Origin: Fusicatenibacter saccharivorans
GTDB lineage: Bacteria > Bacillota > Clostridia > Lachnospirales > Lachnospiraceae
DNA length: 64,000 nucleotides
Direction of reading: 5' to 3'
Assembly (NCBI RefSeq): GCF_027667425.1
Contig: NZ_JAQEGR010000001.1
Span: forward strand, 62,001-126,000
Part shown: one piece after another, positions 63,117 to 64,000 of the stretch
Numbering within the stretch: position 1 is the first letter of the stretch
How the letters are laid out: each line of letters starts with the position of its first letter
Position numbers and translations under genes: made by a program
The notes under the pieces: model-generated
Seen by the model: the letters and a program-made list of their open reading frames with translations, nothing else
Database searches by the model: none
What the model was told of the DNA's origin: nothing

Positions 63117-63587
63117 ATGGCAAAACAAAAAGGAAATCGAATGATTGCCAACAATAAAAAGGCATATCATGACTATTTTATCGAGGATAAATACGAGGCC
63201 GGCATCTCCCTTGCCGGTACCGAGGTAAAATCCCTCCGCATGGGAAAATGCAGCATCAAGGAGTCCTTCATCCGCATTGAGCGTGATGAGGTATTCATCT
63301 ACGGCATGCACATCAGTCCGTACGAGAAGGGCAACATATTCAATAAAGACCCGCTGCGCATCCGGAAACTGCTGCTGCACGACTATGAGATCCGCAAACT
63401 TGAGGCGCAGATCAAGGAAAAAGGCTACACGCTCGTTCCGCTGCAGGTGTATTTTAAAGGCAGCCTCGTAAAAGTCGAGATCGGTCTGGCACGCGGTAAA
63501 AAACTGTATGATAAACGGCAGGATATCGCAAAGAAGGATCAGAGACGTGAGGCGGAGAGAGATTTCAAAGTTAAAAATCTGTATTAA
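63117..63587 (+). CDS. smpB: tmRNA-binding protein SmpB
   Basis: A 156-residue protein that carries tmRNA into stalled ribosomes. The OB-fold core reads ANNKKAYHDYFIEDKYEAGISLAGTEVKSLR with the SxxxSFIRI region after it; the basic C-terminal tail KKLYDKRQDIAKKDQRREAERD forms the helix that enters the mRNA channel. CTGGAGGA precedes the ATG. ssrA follows. Confidence 0.97.
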   Translation: MAKQKGNRMIANNKKAYHDYFIEDKYEAGISLAGTEVKSLRMGKCSIKESFIRIERDEVFIYGMHISPYEKGNIFNKDPLRIRKLLLHDYEIRKLEAQIKEKGYTLVPLQVYFKGSLVKVEIGLARGKKLYDKRQDIAKKDQRREAERDFKVKNLY

Positions 63588-63593
63588 AAATCC

Positions 63594-63623
63594 TTGACAA
63601 AAAGTATGGGGAAAGACTATAAT
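63594..63623 (+). promoter_or_regulatory. Sigma-A promoter of ssrA
   Basis: Perfect TTGACA at 63594-63599, 18 bases, perfect TATAAT at 63618-63623. It begins just after the smpB stop and gives a precursor of about 85 bases ahead of the mature tmRNA end. Confidence 0.85.
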
Positions 63624-63715
63624 ACAATATACGGCAGTTGAAAGAGAGTTTTCACTGCACCGGGACGATCTGTTTGCGTCCCCGTATCAAAGAAAAGCGT
63701 CTGTAGAACCAGCAC

Positions 63716-64000
63716 GGGCTTGTACTGGTTTCGACGGGGGTTTTGAAGTTTGGGAAGCCATTCGTGGACTCCGGGACCGCGTCATCAACCTGGAACCTAA
63801 ATTTAAACGCAGACGATAATTACGTAGCGTACGCTGCCTAAGTGCGGCGTTGTCAGCTGAATAGTTTTCCGCGGCTATTCTCCTGGCATCAAACAGATGC
63901 GGAGCACTTCGTTTCCAAAGCTTTGCGGAGATGGAAGATTTTATGAAGCTACCGAAGCGGCAAGCCTGTCATCCGGCGTGCCGATGGGGGAACCTTTAAT
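63716..64000 (+). ncRNA. ssrA: Transfer-messenger RNA, 5' part (cut by window end)
   Basis: The 5' end of the tRNA-like domain reads GGGCTTGTACTGGTTTCGAC, and the sequence then enters the tag region. The resume codon is GCA at 63809-63811 and the reading frame encodes ADDNYVAYAA, ending at TAA 63839-63841. Pseudoknot-type stems follow (for example GCCGC-rich and TTGCGGAG segments). The 3' acceptor half with CCA lies beyond the window. It adds a degradation tag to proteins from stalled ribosomes, with SmpB upstream as partner. The exact mature 5' end is estimated. Confidence 0.93.

Overview
The window looks like a chromosomal segment of a spore-forming, Gram-positive gut-type Clostridia, most plausibly Lachnospiraceae. 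This is inferred from gene content and order, not from a database search. Sporulation genes (spo0A, spoIVB, spoIIM, a SpoVB-type flippase) sit among housekeeping genes in Firmicutes order. Ribosome binding sites are strong AGGAGG-type, and many promoters are near-consensus sigma-A sites. Almost everything is on the + strand.

Layout. 1-6.2 kb: tail of an unidentified gene, a DUF2298 (YYY) membrane protein, a polysaccharide deacetylase, rarA, a YhcC-type radical SAM protein and a DUF4364 protein. 6.2-10 kb: prfC, the two-subunit L-serine dehydratase and a Gls24 protein. 10-21 kb: the classic run nusB-xseA-xseB-ispA-dxs-tlyA-nadK-argR-recN-spoIVB-spo0A. 21-26.5 kb: glgA, recA (with a LexA box) and recX, then RNase Y. 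26.5-41.6 kb: carbohydrate functions, namely an AraC regulator divergent from a permuted GH3 glycosidase, then (after spoIIM and xerD) a YesN/YesM two-component system, an LplB/LplC-type ABC importer with its lipoprotein, a metallo-beta-lactamase-fold hydrolase and a GH30 glycosidase. 41.6-44.2 kb, minus strand: DAHP synthase and a SpoVB-family flippase. 44.3-48.5 kb: an Fe-S/thiolation operon, Rrf2 regulator-cysteine desulfurase-IscU-mnmA-PHP phosphatase. 48.6-61 kb: lower glycolysis (gap, pgk, tpi, gpmI, eno). Between tpi and gpmI lie a decayed type I restriction remnant, an AlbA_2-type ATPase gene, ridA and homoserine dehydrogenase. 60.7-64 kb: secG, rnr, smpB and the 5' part of ssrA (tmRNA), i.e. 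ribosome rescue and RNA decay.

Working together: the sugar locus appears to import oligosaccharides through a solute-binding-protein ABC importer that has no ATPase gene here. They would be cleaved inside the cell by GH30 and GH3 enzymes that lack signal peptides, and the glucose units could feed glycolysis.

The least ordinary elements are: (a) a promoter-to-terminator transcription unit without a convincing gene, between gpmI and eno, carrying a duplicated ACGAAnTACCCC block (candidate small RNA); (b) two related intergenic repeats at about 9.98 kb and 57.1 kb, the latter bounded by 16-bp inverted repeats (MITE-like); (c) the hsdR remnant and its neighbour with a 5 x 21-bp in-frame tandem repeat; (d) stacked hairpins ahead of spoIVB and iscU. 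I found no CRISPR array, no complete insertion sequence, no tRNA or rRNA gene and no convincing riboswitch.
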